Source of the DNA: Reticulitermes lucifugus
Lineage: Eukaryota > Arthropoda > Insecta > Blattodea > Rhinotermitidae
Reading direction: 5' to 3'
Assembly: GCA_026260175.1 (NCBI GenBank)
Contig: JAKCWW010000898.1
Span: 23,838-87,837 of the forward strand
DNA length: 64,000 bases
The position numbers were made by a program, and so were the translations under genes. Positions 9,611 through 23,019 of this stretch are shown piece after piece. The notes under the pieces were generated by a model. The model was not told the DNA's origin. It ran no database searches and saw only the letters and a list, made by a program, of their open reading frames with translations. Each line of letters opens with the position of its first letter. The stretch's first letter is position 1.

Positions 9611-12600
9611 CATCACAAATTACCAAATAGTTATGTTTATGTGTGCAATTTGTTGGAGTATATACCCTATAGGCACCATACATATGAAAGAGTGGGGAAA
9701 GGCTCCGCGCTATTTCTGAACTCGGAAATCCACAGAAATTGGTCAGCTTTATGCCCCGGTTGTTATTCCCAAGAAAACCGCGACAGTAATAGGCACAGAA
9801 AGACGGTGGATCTATACATGGCGGTCAAGCTAGTAACAGCGGTCCCGCCGGGAATTCAAACCCCCGTGGTCCCTCCCGTCCAACGAAAGGACGATTCTGC
9901 ATTCGGAAAAAAATGTGGATGAAAATGCAAACCAAACGTATGTAAAAGTGTCACGTTAAAAAATTACGTCTAATTTGAAGCTTAATGTCTCCTGTAATAT
10001 GACTCACTGTTGATTGATAAACATATACCAGTCTACACGGCGTCATGTTGCAGAAGACGTAAACCTTCATCAGCACCGCGATGAAGACAAGTCCCGCAAA
10101 TTACGATTAGTCTCTCTATGTCTTCATCTGTCTGTTACGTACCGTACCTTTACGATGTCTTCTTCTTTAGATATCATAACTGATAATTGAAACCAGGTTG
10201 ATATTGTGAATTATCAACATACAATAGTAGCACCCAGAAACACAGTAACATTCTGCGAGTTCATAGGTAAGTTCACGCAGCCCATTCGCTTACTGTTGTA
10301 CAATGCAAGCTGATGTTCGGTGGCCCACTGTTAATTACCAGTACTCGCCTGATAAACCGACTGTTAATACAGCGTAATGGTGATGAAGTCCAACGCCCAA
10401 ATAACACCCACCCCTCCCTGCTCCATCAACAGCCGTACGTAGGCTATACCGTGCCTGGGTGTGGAAATGAATATGTGATTGTAAAGCCCAGGTAATGGGA
10501 CAGTAATACAACAGACTGCGCGAAGGCAAAGTTCATTACTATTCTATAGCGTATTACTGAAGTCTGCCGGACAGTATATAGCTGGCAACAATGAGCATGC
10601 TGATTTCGCGATAACAACCGCCTACGTCACAAGTCAGCCTAAATGTTTCTGACGTTGTATTCTGGACACTGTTTGATTGGAAAGTACAAAGTTTCGGGAA
10701 GTGGATCTGTTACCATCATCAGGTTTGAACTTTCCTACTTCGTTGCGTCCGTAAGGAGGAGCTAATCTCAGTCACTGGACAATGAAGACGTTTCAAACAG
10801 AATTGTTATTTACAAGGGTCCAAAGTAAGTGCAACCTTTCTTTATACGCGATGAAGGAAACGTTCAGTTCCCAAAACGTTGTGCTTAACAGACACCAAGA
10901 TGATGGAAAATAATAAATAAGGGAACACGTTTACAAAAAAGAAGTTTACTTCATATTTAATCTTGTGAAGTAAGATCGATCAGCTGTTTCTAATCTTGAA
11001 GTACTTGGGTAGACTGTTCTTTATAAGGACATCAATCATCTCTCTATGAATTCAGATTCAAAATATCGCAATGTTCCCCCTAAGATCTTGAGATAAGATT
11101 GACTTGAGACTTTATTAAGCATAAACACGTTGCTCCAGGTTGAGCATGCAGGACGTGGCCGCCAGATATGCGAGCACCTGTGAGTCGTGAACGGCCAACA
11201 ATGGGTGGTATTGTAATGTCGGTGTTGGAAGGGGTAGGAAGCTGGCTTGAGCTACGTCACGGCCTGAACTGTGAGGGAGAGCTGTATTAATGCATAATAC
11301 AAAAGCACAATCTCGCATGTGAAAGGTCACGTGACGCCGCGTTCAGTAAGGGGTACAGACACAGTGATGCACAGCACTGTTGTGGGAACACAATTTCGTT
11401 ATTTTAGCCAAGTGACATACGCATTAACATACTAGTTCTTTCACATGTCTATATTTTAGATGGACTTCAATGAACGTGCGTGGCTACAGAATAAAGTGTC
11501 CATCCTCGCTTGATCATTTAAGAAGTGACTGATGTTCAAACCTATGTGGCATCATCTATTTTTTTTTTAATTATTTACCTTCTGCATTTTGAAGTATGAT
11601 ATTTTATGTGTTCTTTTTCGCTCATTTGCAACATTTTTAAAGGTACTGCACACTGCAAGTTACATGATTAGTGACTTTCTTATTTGCGTCTTACTTACCA
11701 AAAGTTATGTTCGTCCTAATCAGTTACTATTTTAAAATAAGTGCTGAAAGGGGGGAGTGTGAGGGCGAGAGTAACAAACAATACCCACAAATAACCCTAT
11801 AATTAATATAACGAGGGGAGAAGCACTCACATTGAGAGCACGGACAGGAGAGGTGATACCGGAGATCGGAGAACCGTAAACAGGGTAGTGCAGGGTTAAA
11901 GCTTCTATCCTTCGGGTAAGCCTATGGGTTCTTATGGGTATTAATTTGATGAAGAACCGGGAAGGACTGTTTCTATCACCATGGAATGAAAGTCACGTCT
12001 TTCTATGTATATGCTATGTTACAATAAGATACATATATAACTTTCTCTGGAGTGAAATGTTACGCCTCTCTATAATGACCTATCATCTTCCCACTAGTTC
12101 ACTTAAGGGTCCGAGCCTTCATAACTGATCATTACAAAACACTCACACAGCACGTTACAGCAATTATAGAGTCCTACCTTGAAAACAGCTGACCAGCAAG
12201 AAGATGAAATTGGCAAGAGCGATAGGCAGTCCTACTCTGTCTTAGTGACGATGCGGCTAATGAAGTAACAAAGTAACGAAGTACTGAGTGCCAAAATCTG
12301 AGGGGTTTTGTACGAATTTCGCCCTCTGTCAGCTAATTCCAAACAGACTGTAGCCTCGGCTCGCGTATTGTGTTTTTTGGTTCTGCGCATACACAACAAT
12401 TATGTCCGTACTTCCTTTACCTAAACACTGTCGAAGCAAGCATTCGATAACTTCGCCAGCTTGAATACAATAATTTATAAATCGGTTGAGCTTGCGTCAC
12501 CGCAGCGGAAAATAGTTGCTCACAAAACTGTATGAGCTGTTTCAGCAGTCAATTTAACAGCGCGCATAGTTTGGGAGCGGTACGGCTGAGAGTTCGATGC

Positions 12601-15324
12601 TGACCGCTGGTACAGGATAATGTACATGCATATTTCCCGTCTTTAATAAACGTATTTGAAGCTACACAGCTCTAGAGACTTCTTGCACAGATTTATGTTA
12701 ATGTGATCTGTGCACTGACCAACATATAATAATGTCACTAAAACTCTCACAGTGTGTAGCTTTAATATCCCACGCTACTATTTGTCATGAAGCACTGCAT
12801 TGCTTCTTGTATGTAGCAATATGGAACCTTTCACGTGCTTTTTCACATATAACGCAAGTCCATTTTGTCTGCCGGGATGTAAAAGTGTTACAAAGCGCAG
12901 ATTTTGCGGTGAAAATCATGCATCGCCATGGTCTCATCGCACGACTGGGCGGGTATGTAGTCTGTTACACTCGTGGTGGTCATGCCATCAGTCGCACAGG
13001 ACAACAGAGATATGCTCCCAACCTGTCAGGTACACGAGTATCTTGCATCCCCAACCAGAATTTCTGCACTTGTTTTAAAACCACGAAAGACGGAATGCTA
13101 AATTTCTAGGCTGAGGCAACCTCTTCGCAAAGGGAATAAAATCTGGTCCTGAGTGTGCACGAACAGTAAAGAAATCGATTTAGGCCTATGTGTGTGGTGC
13201 GTGGAAAATATGGGGAGAGTAGTGTAGGCTGTGTTCATGGATTTGAGGTATATTAGTGTACAAAAAGGATAAGCCTCCAGTTTGCTGAAGATTTTTAACG
13301 CTATCGGATTTATTTTGAGGAAATTGTGAGAGAACGGGCGTGTTGTCACTGCGGAATAAGTTGTTGCAAGTGCTAGTGTCTCCTTTGCGATCACTTGCAA
13401 AATTTTGCGGAGATGTGTAGTGGGCTTCTATGTAGTGACGGAAGGTGCATACACACAGCCCACACTACAAACACAGCATGGTCTGAGGATACCCCCCAGT
13501 AACACACAGCGCCAACGTGATGATTGTGAACACGAAAGGCGCTACCGATTTCTAAGTCAAATCAAAAAACGGGCGACTACCTGAAAGAAGTGAATATTGA
13601 TAACTGTGCTTATGGAATTCACTACAGACAAATTGTAAGGGATGTGAGGTCCTTGAGGTCTTGGACCCTGAAGATGGAGACAGCTCCTCAAACTTTAGAT
13701 CGACAGGGTGTCTTATCCGAAAAGAGTTGAAACTTCACCAACATCTCTCTCAGAACATCGTATATCTTATTGTCTATCTTTCTTTGGAGAGCCTCGTTTC
13801 AGTTTTGTGCCAATTTCAGTCGTACTGGATCACAGTGACACAGGCAAGGCACGCTAAAATGAACTGCTCTGATACAAACTGTGTACTGTGGAAGTGCTGA
13901 GAAAGCGGATATGGTGATCTTCAACCTTTTAAGACTCAGCGGTATATATGCCATAAACAGTAACATTAAGAAACTTTTCAGCACGCCACACACTTCGTTT
14001 ATGTGTTTCGTATGATTCCCACAACAAGAGTCCCTTATTTGCCTGAACAGAACTAAACACTGGCCTCTATATTGGACAGCTGACTGTGTTCCCTGAGGCA
14101 AGAACAGAAGTTTCACACATAATGTAGGTAAGTATCAGCGTTCGAAGGATTAAACTTCTTGGCCTACAGATGTGTTGAAAGTTACGGATAAAAGCCAGTA
14201 TACGAAGCCACACAATATCCAGTAATATTTTTATTTCATATCATCACCGCCAATTTGTCAGCGAAAGGCCTAAATAATACAGCGTCGTGTAAGTCTGAAA
14301 AATCTCCTTTGTTGTACCAAGCTTATTCCCAGAAAGGCATCTTTTGTGTTCATTTCTATGCACATCGTATTTTATAAGAAAGAAATACTTCACTGATCTA
14401 AGAAGTTAGAGAGAAGAAAGTCAGAGAAATAAGTTTAGCAGAAAATGGACTCCTTAGGAACTATAAAAGGAGAGAGAAAATAACCATCAAAGTTATATAA
14501 AATATTTTCCTTCTACTCATTTCTCAGCTAAAATGATATCGAGATTGACAGTTATGGAGAACCATAAAATTCCGAAGCAGAATTATACCTCGATATGAAG
14601 TGCGAATCCTTAAAAGCAGTATCTGCAATGTACATTTCCTATTACATTAGACACACAAAATGTCAGTCACATCTTAGGCCTCCTTACTTACCCCATAAAT
14701 AACTCTGCAAATCATCTCATTTATTGTTTCGCCATATTCTTCTTATATTTGTCTTATTCAATTTTAATAATCTACGCTACAATACAACTTCTTACGAAGA
14801 AGATATTTCCTAAAAACATTTACTCGTAGAAAAATCATTCGAAGTTCTGTAATTTTAACACCCACAATAAATTCTCAATTTGAATGGCACTTACGTACAA
14901 GTACACATAATTTCCCTACTAGCATTCAGTTCCGCGTTGCTTGAATGTGCTGTCGTTCCCATTCCAGGATCAATGTCTGCTGTATTCAACTAATGTTGAG
15001 ATAAATTTAACCTCACGCAATTTTGTTTCATCTTAAAGGATCGGAAAAATGTGGATTTTCAATATTCAATTAAATATTTCCTTTTTTAACTTCTATATTA
15101 CCATGACAATCCGTACTACATGAGGAAGATAACCTGACACAGAATATTGATCAGAGTCAAGTTTTCGTAAAAATGGTACGGGACCTTCAGGTTCCGTAAC
15201 AGACGGGTATTGCCTGAGTAAAAACCGACTGTTTGTTTATAAAGAAATATTCTACTTAATATACTTTTTTACTTGGTTTGTTAGTAATGCTTTATGTCTT
15301 TGTAATCAAAGTAAACGTAGAGCT
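9611..15324. other. No recognisable gene (5.7 kb)
   Basis: A stretch at about 9830-9880 has a B-box-like sequence on the minus strand (GGTTTGAATTCCC is similar) and may be a SINE relic. The longest frames (125 codons at 12732-13109 with a 92-codon frame overlapping it, 105 codons at 13799-14116, 100 codons at 13098-13400) show no domain, signal peptide or repeat logic. I see no splice-supported exon. Confidence 0.5.
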
Positions 15325-15592
15325 GTCCCTATACACGCCATAAAGGCGTACAGGAGGAGTGGAGTTATAGCTCCATTCATTCTTAACCTCGGCACTTGAT
15401 GGGTGTCTGGCCAGCCTCAACTCGGCGCTGTATCCCTCGGGAAATAGTCTGGGGTGTTCACTGAATAGGAGGCTGTGTGGGCACCAGAACCGGTTTGGAT
15501 TTTTTGGAAAATGGCTAAATCGGATTCGAATCTCGGACTTTTCAAACTGTAGTAAAGTCAATATACCAACTGCGCTATAGCGGCTCCCTTTC
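15325..15592 (-). mobile_element. SINE family C, copy 2
   Basis: On the minus strand it begins GGAGCCGCTATAGCGCAGTTGG (A box TAGCGCAGTTGG) and has B box AGATTCGAATCC near 15520-15531. The body ends in the family C block that reads on the plus strand TTCTTAACCTCGGCACTTGA. The tRNA-like head is well preserved, supporting Pol III origin. Confidence 0.8.
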
Positions 15593-16214
15593 TTTTGTAA
15601 TTGCTAATTTTTGTTGTATTTTATACTATCTTTTCACATACTCGTACATGAACTTGGAAGTTTGTCATGACTAGGTCTACCGCAAAAATACTAAACTCCC
15701 TCAATCGCAACATAAGTGCCATCTTGTAACACTGCGAGTCCAGTAGAACACTATCTTACACGACGTACAATGTATCATTTAATACTAATTCTTTAAGATA
15801 TTTGCCAAGGTAGGCTAATGGAAGACGGTATTACAACTGGCTTACAGAACATCACATCAACCAGATACCAAGAAAACCCGAAATATTCTGTGACAAATTC
15901 ACATACTTCCTGTCATTACTTAGTAAAAATACAATTCGTAATTTAAGAGCTAAACCGCATAAGGCTTACAGTGTCTGGAAACTGGGTTTATTTTTCCGAA
16001 ACTCTAAAGTACGAGCTTGCAAAGAGCGGCATAAGCTACAGCATATTTGCTTAGAAAGTTCTCATGACATCAGAACCTAGAGCAATCCGATGACCCTGAC
16101 AGGGTTTGTTCAGAGCACTGGAAGTTAAAGTTGTTTTCAAATTCCGTGGCTGAAGAAGACAACTTCTGTGGCATCGTCTTAATGTATTTTTATAAGCAAC
16201 TAACTCTATGGAGC
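15593..16214. other. No recognisable gene
   Basis: Nothing supported in this stretch. Confidence 0.5.
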
Positions 16215-16440
16215 GGGAATCTCCTTGACAAGCTACTAGTCACTCAGCTAGTCAAGAAACCCCTCTCTTTATGTGACCCAGATTTTCACAGCCGTGTTCG
16301 CCGCAGCAAGCCACTAATCCCTATTCCGACAAAGATGAATCCAGTCCAGTTCTTTCTTGAACCGTCTTAATATGATTTTCCCATCCACCCACGCCTTTAA
16401 GTTCTCAAGTAATTCCTTTCAGCTCCAACCAATATATTCT
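16215..16440 (-). mobile_element. LINE 3'-end fragment
   Basis: The minus strand reads a degenerate tail similar to the LINE end at 1780-2056, including the plus-strand landmark GCTAGTCAAGAAA and a broken WTGFI-like peptide where related copies read WIDLA-like sequence. Stops and frame changes show it is dead. Confidence 0.5.
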
Positions 16441-17641
16441 GCGCATTTCTCATTTACCTCATGCAGATTACCTGCTGTGTCTGTTATTTCGTCACTGCTT
16501 TCATGACACCAATAACACACCTCAAAACCGGTAACTATTTAGGTTTGTATTCGGGTGAGATTCGTTTCGAATGTTGGCTAGATCACGTGCTATACAGCCT
16601 GACATTGTTTGTAGTTGCTCTCAACCCCACAAGAAAACTGCCGAAAAGGCATCTCAGTTATTCACGAAGACCATCTTCCAAATCCTTTCAGTTTATCATT
16701 CACCACACGCATTACCATTAAACGGACAAGTGTGAGATTCTAGCAGCGTCGTTACGTAAACCACAAAAATATCCCTCGCAAATATCGCAGGTAATCGCTT
16801 TTAATTTTTTTCTCCTTTCTTTTCGCATCTTCATTTATAAATGTATTTACTGCTCCATAAGTCTCTAAAACTTCCTCCGGTATGAAGTGTTTCCTGGCGA
16901 CGAAGGTAGACCAGAATGGAGAAACGGAACAACAATAAACCACATCTCATTATAGTGTCCTCGTTAGCCGCTATTTACAGCCTTTCACACTCAGGACTTA
17001 AAATATCCTACACAGTCGGGACTCATTAACATGAAACTAGTTTATACCCCCTGACCTACTTAGCAAATCCTTCTCTAAATCCCTTGCGTTAAAAGTGTGA
17101 TATTCTTGTTTGCCATTAAAACTGACCACATTAATCATTACGGTGGTTTTACCTTCCCTAACAGCTGAACATTTACGATTATAAACCCTGCAGAATTTTT
17201 AAAATGTAAATCAGGCAGAAATAAAAATACATGTTCATAGTTGCATAATGTGAATACTATTAATAACTCATTTGAACGACTCGTATAATTATGAGCTAAG
17301 GCAGTTTCACGCTACATGAAGAACTCCTTACCCACCACCACCCACAGCCGGGCAAAAGTTTCGTAATTTCAGCACGTAAGTATTGCTTGCGAAATATATT
17401 AAATTTGTCATAAACGAGACAGACAACTCTAATAAAGTCACAGCATCTGGAACGAGAAGTGTTTAAAATTATATACACTATTAACTAAAACCAGACTGTT
17501 AGCGGAGGATCATTTACGTCGTAAAATAGAAGACATAAAAACTTCTTATAATACTAAAATAATTCAAATTTTGCTTAAAGAATTAGCGTATTTTATGGAA
17601 TTTCTAGGGCACAGTACGATTACTTTTACTGTTTCAAACGG
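16441..17641. other. No recognisable gene
   Basis: No domain-bearing frame. The 86-codon frame at 16461-16721 has no recognisable signature. Confidence 0.5.
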
Positions 17642-17901
17642 TATGTTATCACTGGCAGATCCCGGTGGCCGCGTGGTTTAAGGTGTAATTCTGCGGCCGC
17701 TCGATTGCTGGGATCGTTGGTTCGAATGCCGGTAAGGGCATTGATGTTCGTTTTTGTGTTTGTTGTGAGTTGTGTAGGTAGCGGCTTCTGCGACGAGCTG
17801 ATCACTCTATCAGAGGAGTCCTACCGGATGTGTATGTCTAAATGTGTGTGATCTATAAACCTCAACAATAAGGCTACCTAGGCCCGATTTGGGCGGTTCC
17901 G

Positions 17902-18197
17902 CCATACAAAATATGGTAAAGCAATCCCATTACAGGCCTGGACAGGCCCTGAGGGGTCCAGGAGGTTGAGGCNNNNNNNNNNNNNNNNNNNNNNNNNNNN
18001 NNNNNNNNNNNNNNNNNNNNNNNNNNNNNNNNNNNNNNNNNNNNNNNNNNNNNNNNNNNNNNNNNNNNNNNNNNNNNNNNNNNNNNNNNNNNNNNNNNNN
18101 NNNNNNNNNNNNNNNNNNNNNNCGAACCCGCGACGTTCCGGTTTGTAGCGTAGTGCCTCAACCAACAGCGCCACCGCGTGCCCCCATACAAAATATG
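17902..18197 (-). mobile_element. SINE family B, copy 1, nested
   Basis: Flanked by a perfect 14-bp duplication CCATACAAAATATG (17902-17915 and 18184-18197). On the minus strand the head reads GCACGCGGTGGCGCTGTTGG with GCGGGTTCG of the B box, then the 150-base N run. The 3' part resumes as ...AGGCCTGTAATGGGATTGCT before the left duplication. The left duplication overlaps the right duplication of the family A SINE by four bases, which dates this insertion as the later event. Confidence 0.88.
17973..18122. other. Assembly gap (150 N)
   Basis: The gap lies inside SINE family B and ends in the B box. Any reading frame drawn through it is meaningless. Confidence 0.99.
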
Positions 18198-18417
18198 TTA
18201 TCACTTAAATTTCCTTACTCTGTGGACAGACAGATGCACGCTCTGGAGATGAAGTAACCAACTTCAAGACCAAGGATGTGATATGTGATACTGGGCTGCA
18301 TGGTCTGGGGTATCGAAACCTCAGGGCGCGGTGATATGGTGGGTATGGAACAATGAAGTAATGATGATTCGCTCGTGGAAACCAAGGAAACTCGGAGAAG
18401 ACACTGCGATTGAAACC

Positions 18418-18724
18418 GAGGCTCCACGGTGAGCAGCAGACGTCTAGAGGCTTCGTGGTGAGCATCCAGTGACTAAAGGCTTTGTGGTGAGCAGCCAGAG
18501 TCTAGAGGCTCCGTGGTGAGCAGCCAGTGTCTGGAGGCTCCGTGGTGAGCAGCCAGAGTCTGGAGGCTCCGTGGTGAGCAGCCAGTGTCTGGAGGCTCCG
18601 TGGTGAGCAGCCAGAGTCTAGAGGCTCCGTGGTGAGTTCCGTGGTAGGCAGCCAGTGTCTAGAGGATCCGTGGTGAGCAGTCAGAGACTAAAGGCTCCGT
18701 GGTGAGCAGCCACTGTCTAGAGGC
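18418..18724. repeat. 29-bp minisatellite (about 10.5 units)
   Basis: Period 29 (for example starts at 18505 and 18534). The unit contains GAGGCTCCGTGGTGAGCAGC followed by CAGAGTCT or CAGTGTCT variants. Outer units are more diverged and one central unit is rearranged near 18630-18650. Alternating GAG/GTG variants suggest a higher-order two-unit pattern. Confidence 0.95.
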
Positions 18725-18739
18725 AAGAGGCACCGACCG

Positions 18740-18885
18740 ACTTCACCCCCCAGGATATATCCCTGTTACTCATTTCTGTTAAGAGGCTCAGTCGAACCCC
18801 GGGCCATAGTGCGACCGGAAGGATCAAGTCAATGAAAAATCCCAATGACCCCATCGGCAATCGAACGCGCGGTCACGCGGAAAAA
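18740..18885 (-). mobile_element. SINE-like fragment with B box
   Basis: The minus strand contains GCGTTCGATTGCC, a B-box-like element, ahead of a body that reads on the plus strand GAACCCCGGGCCATAGTGCG. Directly abuts the minisatellite. The head upstream of the B box is unclear. Confidence 0.45.
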
Positions 18886-19090
18886 CTAGACATTAATTCT
18901 AAATAATTAATTTTGAACTCATATTTTTACTAGTTTATACAAAACCTGTCTTTGTTCAAAAACACATACCAATTTCGGCTTATTTTATCTTATGAAAATT
19001 GCAAAGTTGAGATCTCAACTACACAAAACCGACATGAACAATGAATTACTGTAGTTTACATGGTAACATTTATTTGGAACGCTAATTTAT

Positions 19091-19130
19091 CCTGAAGATG
19101 GCTTTTTGTACTTAAGCCGAAACATGTTGC
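19091..19130 (+). repeat. Hammerhead-like motif, solitary copy
   Basis: CTGAAGA at 19092-19098, hairpin GGCTT (19100-19104) with AAGCC (19114-19118), then GAAACATGTT. The outer stem is nearly lost, with one pair beside the core. Confidence 0.5.
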
Positions 19131-19140
19131 GCATTAAAGT

Positions 19141-19795
19141 TATATAGTAATATAAAACTTAGCTGCGCCTGACGACCTTCACCCTTAACTTTCGCTATAT
19201 CTTCATCATAACGGAATGCCTATCCTAAAGATATTTGTGATATGGATCTAAGTGAAGGGCGTTCCTTTACATGCTACTGCAAGACTTACAAGTAATGGAA
19301 TGTGCGTAGATACAAAGTGAAAACCGTAACTCTGATGCCAAAGAAGACTTCGCTTGTTTCTGTCGTGAGACGCAAAATGCTTGGGAATGACAGCGGGGCT
19401 CTCACTTTCAATATGACGGGTCACGTATGAAGGATCGTGTGAGATTTTGTGCGAGCTCTTTCCTTATTCTGTGGTGCTGACGTCCAAGGCTGGACGCATC
19501 ATATGAACCACCCCACAAGCACAAGAGAATGAAATATGGAGAAGACTTCAAATATGCCTACAACGTCACTCATCACGCAAAATTCCTTCGTCCTCAAAAC
19601 ACCCTCGGATTTCTGGAACCAGATCTCACGAGAATGTCAGAAAGAAAACATTTACATATGAAAGCGCAAGGAAGGTCTTGGCTCATTACGAGTTGATTTT
19701 GGTTGCTATACCGAATGCTTAATCGCGTTACCTTATAACACGTTGCATAAATGATACGTCAGTCATAAGTAATATAGGGAAACTCTTTTGTATCA
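19141..19795. other. No recognisable gene
   Basis: Nothing supported. Confidence 0.5.
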
Positions 19796-20030
19796 ACAGA
19801 CAGTCGGTACAGTGACTAGTCCAAGGGCTGTAAGACCGAGAAATCCTGCTTCGATTCTCGGGAGACATAAAAGATTTTCTCTTCACCAAAGTGTCTAGAC
19901 GGACTCTGGGGCTCACAAACCCCCCTGTCCAGTGTTTGCCGAGGTGCTTTTACACACAGGCTAGAGCCGTGGTTGAGAATGAGTGGAGCTATAACTCTCC
20001 TCCCCCATATGCCTTCATGGCACGCACAGA
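19796..20030 (+). mobile_element. SINE family C, copy 3
   Basis: tRNA-like head with A-box-like TCGGTACAGTGACTAG and B-box-like GCTTCGATTCTC (about 19852-19863). The 3' part carries the family C landmarks GAATGAGTGGAGCTATAACT and CATATGCCTTCATGGC. Body more diverged than the other copies. Confidence 0.65.
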
Positions 20031-23019
20031 GATAAATATACTTTTACGTGCCTTTTATTGTCGTCACTTACTCCACAAATAGGCTAAACGAGGACTGTAA
20101 ATACATCAATTTATTGTTATTATTTTAAAATATGCATTTTCAATTTCGGTCTATTCAGTCATCTTCGACGTGGTACAATTATGGAGTATAACAGCAGCAT
20201 ATCAACTGCTGTGTACATGTGACGATGGGGTATCTTTAAAGATATCTAGTTTTCAAGACCTTGAAAACTTTCACGCATTATATTCAAAAACTTTTTCATT
20301 GCTGTAAGGTTTACTACGTGTATTCTGTTTTTGTCTAGTGTTTAAAATTTTAAAACCATATTAACCCCTTATATATTTATATCTACATGTTATTAAGTTC
20401 AATGATTAACACGTTACTCCAGTTTACAGTGTCAGGTCATAAAAATTACCCTGTATATGTAACACCAGCTTTAACATTTAAAACTATGCATTTCAAGCAA
20501 AGAGTCCACATGTTTATGGATGTCTTGATTTCAATAATAAACGTCGGTTACGTATCTAAACAGAATTAATAAATTGGTCTTTATAACTGGGGTTAAATAT
20601 GTTTTCTGCGGGGTAAGTACTGTATTATTAAACAAACTGCTGTATAGAGGCATGTCATGCCATGAAGGGTTTACATATATATTCAGTATTTTTATTTGTA
20701 GAAAATATATTCAAAATTATTAGCTTTCGTTTAGTAATGAACAGCGTTTTCAAAATTGTACCCAAACCGAACCCTTCAAAAACGTACAAATTCTGGCCCA
20801 TATATTTTTTAACAGTGGTCTATCAACTGTACAATTCATGTAATGTGGAGTGAGATTATGGGACCATTATCAGAGTGAAGTGGAAATAGAGGGGGAGGAA
20901 GCGGTCGTGGCCTATCTGAAGATAGCATCCCGGCTTTCCCCTATAAGGACTGAGACAATGCACAATACTCATGCGAGAATCGAATTCTGGGCCCATGAAA
21001 TAATGAACACGGTAGCATGCCACTTATATTCTGGAAGGACCGATTTCGAATGTTGGGCTGACTGAGATATTTGTGGTTGTACAGTTCTTCCAGATGAACT
21101 CTGGGAGAGTAGGGATATAATGAAATACACAACGACATCTTTCTTTCCAATCCTGCAAATGTTATAGGACGCAATTCAATAAAAATAACTGTTGCAGTCG
21201 ATATAGCATCATTAAGAAACCTGCAATCCATCCACACCTTCAACACAATGAATGGTAAGAACATATTACTACCTTCTGCTTTTCAAATGTTTATCGAAAT
21301 TCGCGAAAAAAAACAGCACTCCTTACTCGCACTGGAGACGGACTTAACGAATTGAAAATGTTTGTGGTTTTCCTCATACGCTCCAGAAAAATGTTCCGAT
21401 AATAACGGCATTAAGAACTTCCATACGCTTTTCAATTAGCTTTTCGGCACGTACTCTCACTTGACTTTGCACAGCCACTGGAGTTGAGACAGCACCATTA
21501 AGCGTGAATAAAGCAAAACCCAATCAACGACTGAACAGCGTCTGCATCCTGCTACAGAGACGTAGCTCTTCATGTCGTGGCGTGTCGTGTCACTGATAAC
21601 TGACACCCTACCTTCATTCACACTGCTCTTGAGGTCTGCCGTCTGGTGCGTCCAATCATTTAACGCTCCGAAACCTAATTTGTGTAAAGTGACAGGATGT
21701 TTACTATTGTACAGTCACTGGTACACTTATACAGCCCAAATCTCTAAACAATATGTAAAGAATCTTTTCTACCTCATAGAAAATTCATGGCTTCTCAATT
21801 ACAAAGACCAAACGTGGAGTTTTAAAAGACGAAGTAGATATCAAATTCAGCATACCGCCTTTATCTGCTACAGGAAACTTTTCGGGCTCATGTATTATTA
21901 CCATTCTTTATATTCTAAGGAACATCAGGCGGTAATTGGCTGATCTGTCATAAAGGAGGCCCGAGTTCGATCCCGACGCAATCCACATGGCAATAGGACA
22001 GGTTTTCTCTGAGGATGTCGCTTTTCCAGTATCATCACGCGAATTGTCCATACTCATATTTCAATCATCTACCATCCGCCTATTCTTAATTTTATCAATT
22101 CTCAGCTTCGTAAAATAAAACACTTCAGTCTCATCCAGTAGCTTTACATTCCTTCTTAGCTCTACAACAAAGCATGACTCAAAACTAGATACACTCCTTC
22201 GTGTTCGAAAACTTACATTGAAAATGGAAAATAAGTTGTCATAAGGAAAGAATATGTCTGTATCATTGTTACAGTATCATTTTCGTCTGCGTCAGGGAGG
22301 TCTGGAGTCTACTGCAAAATAAACACATATTTCTGAGACGTACAAAATAGCATGTGAAAGATACACAGAAAAGTTTAAGATTAATGGATTTTAGTATCAT
22401 AGATCTTTTATCGAATGTATACTTCCTGTGTGTGACAGTAATATGTTATTTTTTGAAATACGGCCATCTCCGAGCATATGTTCCTGATGCAGGGTTATTA
22501 AGTTTCGCAACCCCCACTGACATAACAGAGGACGTCGTAGGATTTTGTCACATATAAGACACGAAACGTCACTATTAAGGCTCTTTCCAGAATGCAAAAG
22601 CTTTTAGCATTAAAATTCAAGAGCGAGATGTTACAACCGCCACATGTACGTGGTACAAGGGCTCGTAAAGAAACTAAGCGCAACTCAGTGGGGAAACATA
22701 TGGCTAATGATGATGTTATTTGTGTTCAAATCTCGCTGTGGAGAACAGAGCGGCAACGGATGTTGTTTATCAGACGTAAGGTTTACCTACCATACGTCGA
22801 TGCCAGAATATTTTCTCCCTCATCGTTATATAATTTCCGCGTAACATACTGAAGTAATGAAAAGTGTTCTCAGAATAATAACGAGCAGCTATGGCTCTTA
22901 AAACAAGGTCTAAATGCATTTTTAAATGGAACGTGTTCTTAACCCTTCAATTCGCATTAACCGTGTAGGCCATCTCGTCTCTTGTAAACACACTTTTCAT
23001 ATTTTCCCCCGAATTGTTG
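20031..23019. other. No recognisable gene (3 kb)
   Basis: A 123-codon frame at 21572-21943 and a cluster of short frames at 22350-22850 lack domains. A B-box-like GATTTCGAATGTTGG near 21045 may mark a SINE relic. No other structure was found. Confidence 0.5.

Larger units (their letters stand above)
17642..18205 (+). mobile_element. SINE family A, copy 2, with its target-site duplication
   Basis: Head: A-box-like GTGGCCGCGTGGTTTAAGG and B box GGTTCGAATGCC (17721-17732). Body: GATCACTCTATCAGAGGAG, TCCTACCGGATGTG and ACCTCAACAATAAGG. A perfect 12-bp direct repeat, TATGTTATCACT, lies at 17642-17653 and 18194-18205 and brackets the element. A family B SINE sits inside its 3' end, so the right repeat was displaced by the later insertion. 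Confidence 0.88.

Noticed and set aside
12732-13109. 125-codon plus-strand frame, one of the longest open frames outside the LINE
   Set aside because: It overlaps a 92-codon frame, has no domain, signal peptide or compositional bias, and no splice context. Judged to be chance.
17874-18204. Frames of 105-108 codons spanning the N run
   Set aside because: They are drawn through unknown bases and over SINE sequence.
18418-18724. Coding tandem repeat (frames on the minus strand at 18205-18465)
   Set aside because: The 29-bp period is not a multiple of three and the frames contain stops.
21572-21943. 123-codon plus-strand frame
   Set aside because: No recognisable motif. Length is not unusual for a window this size.
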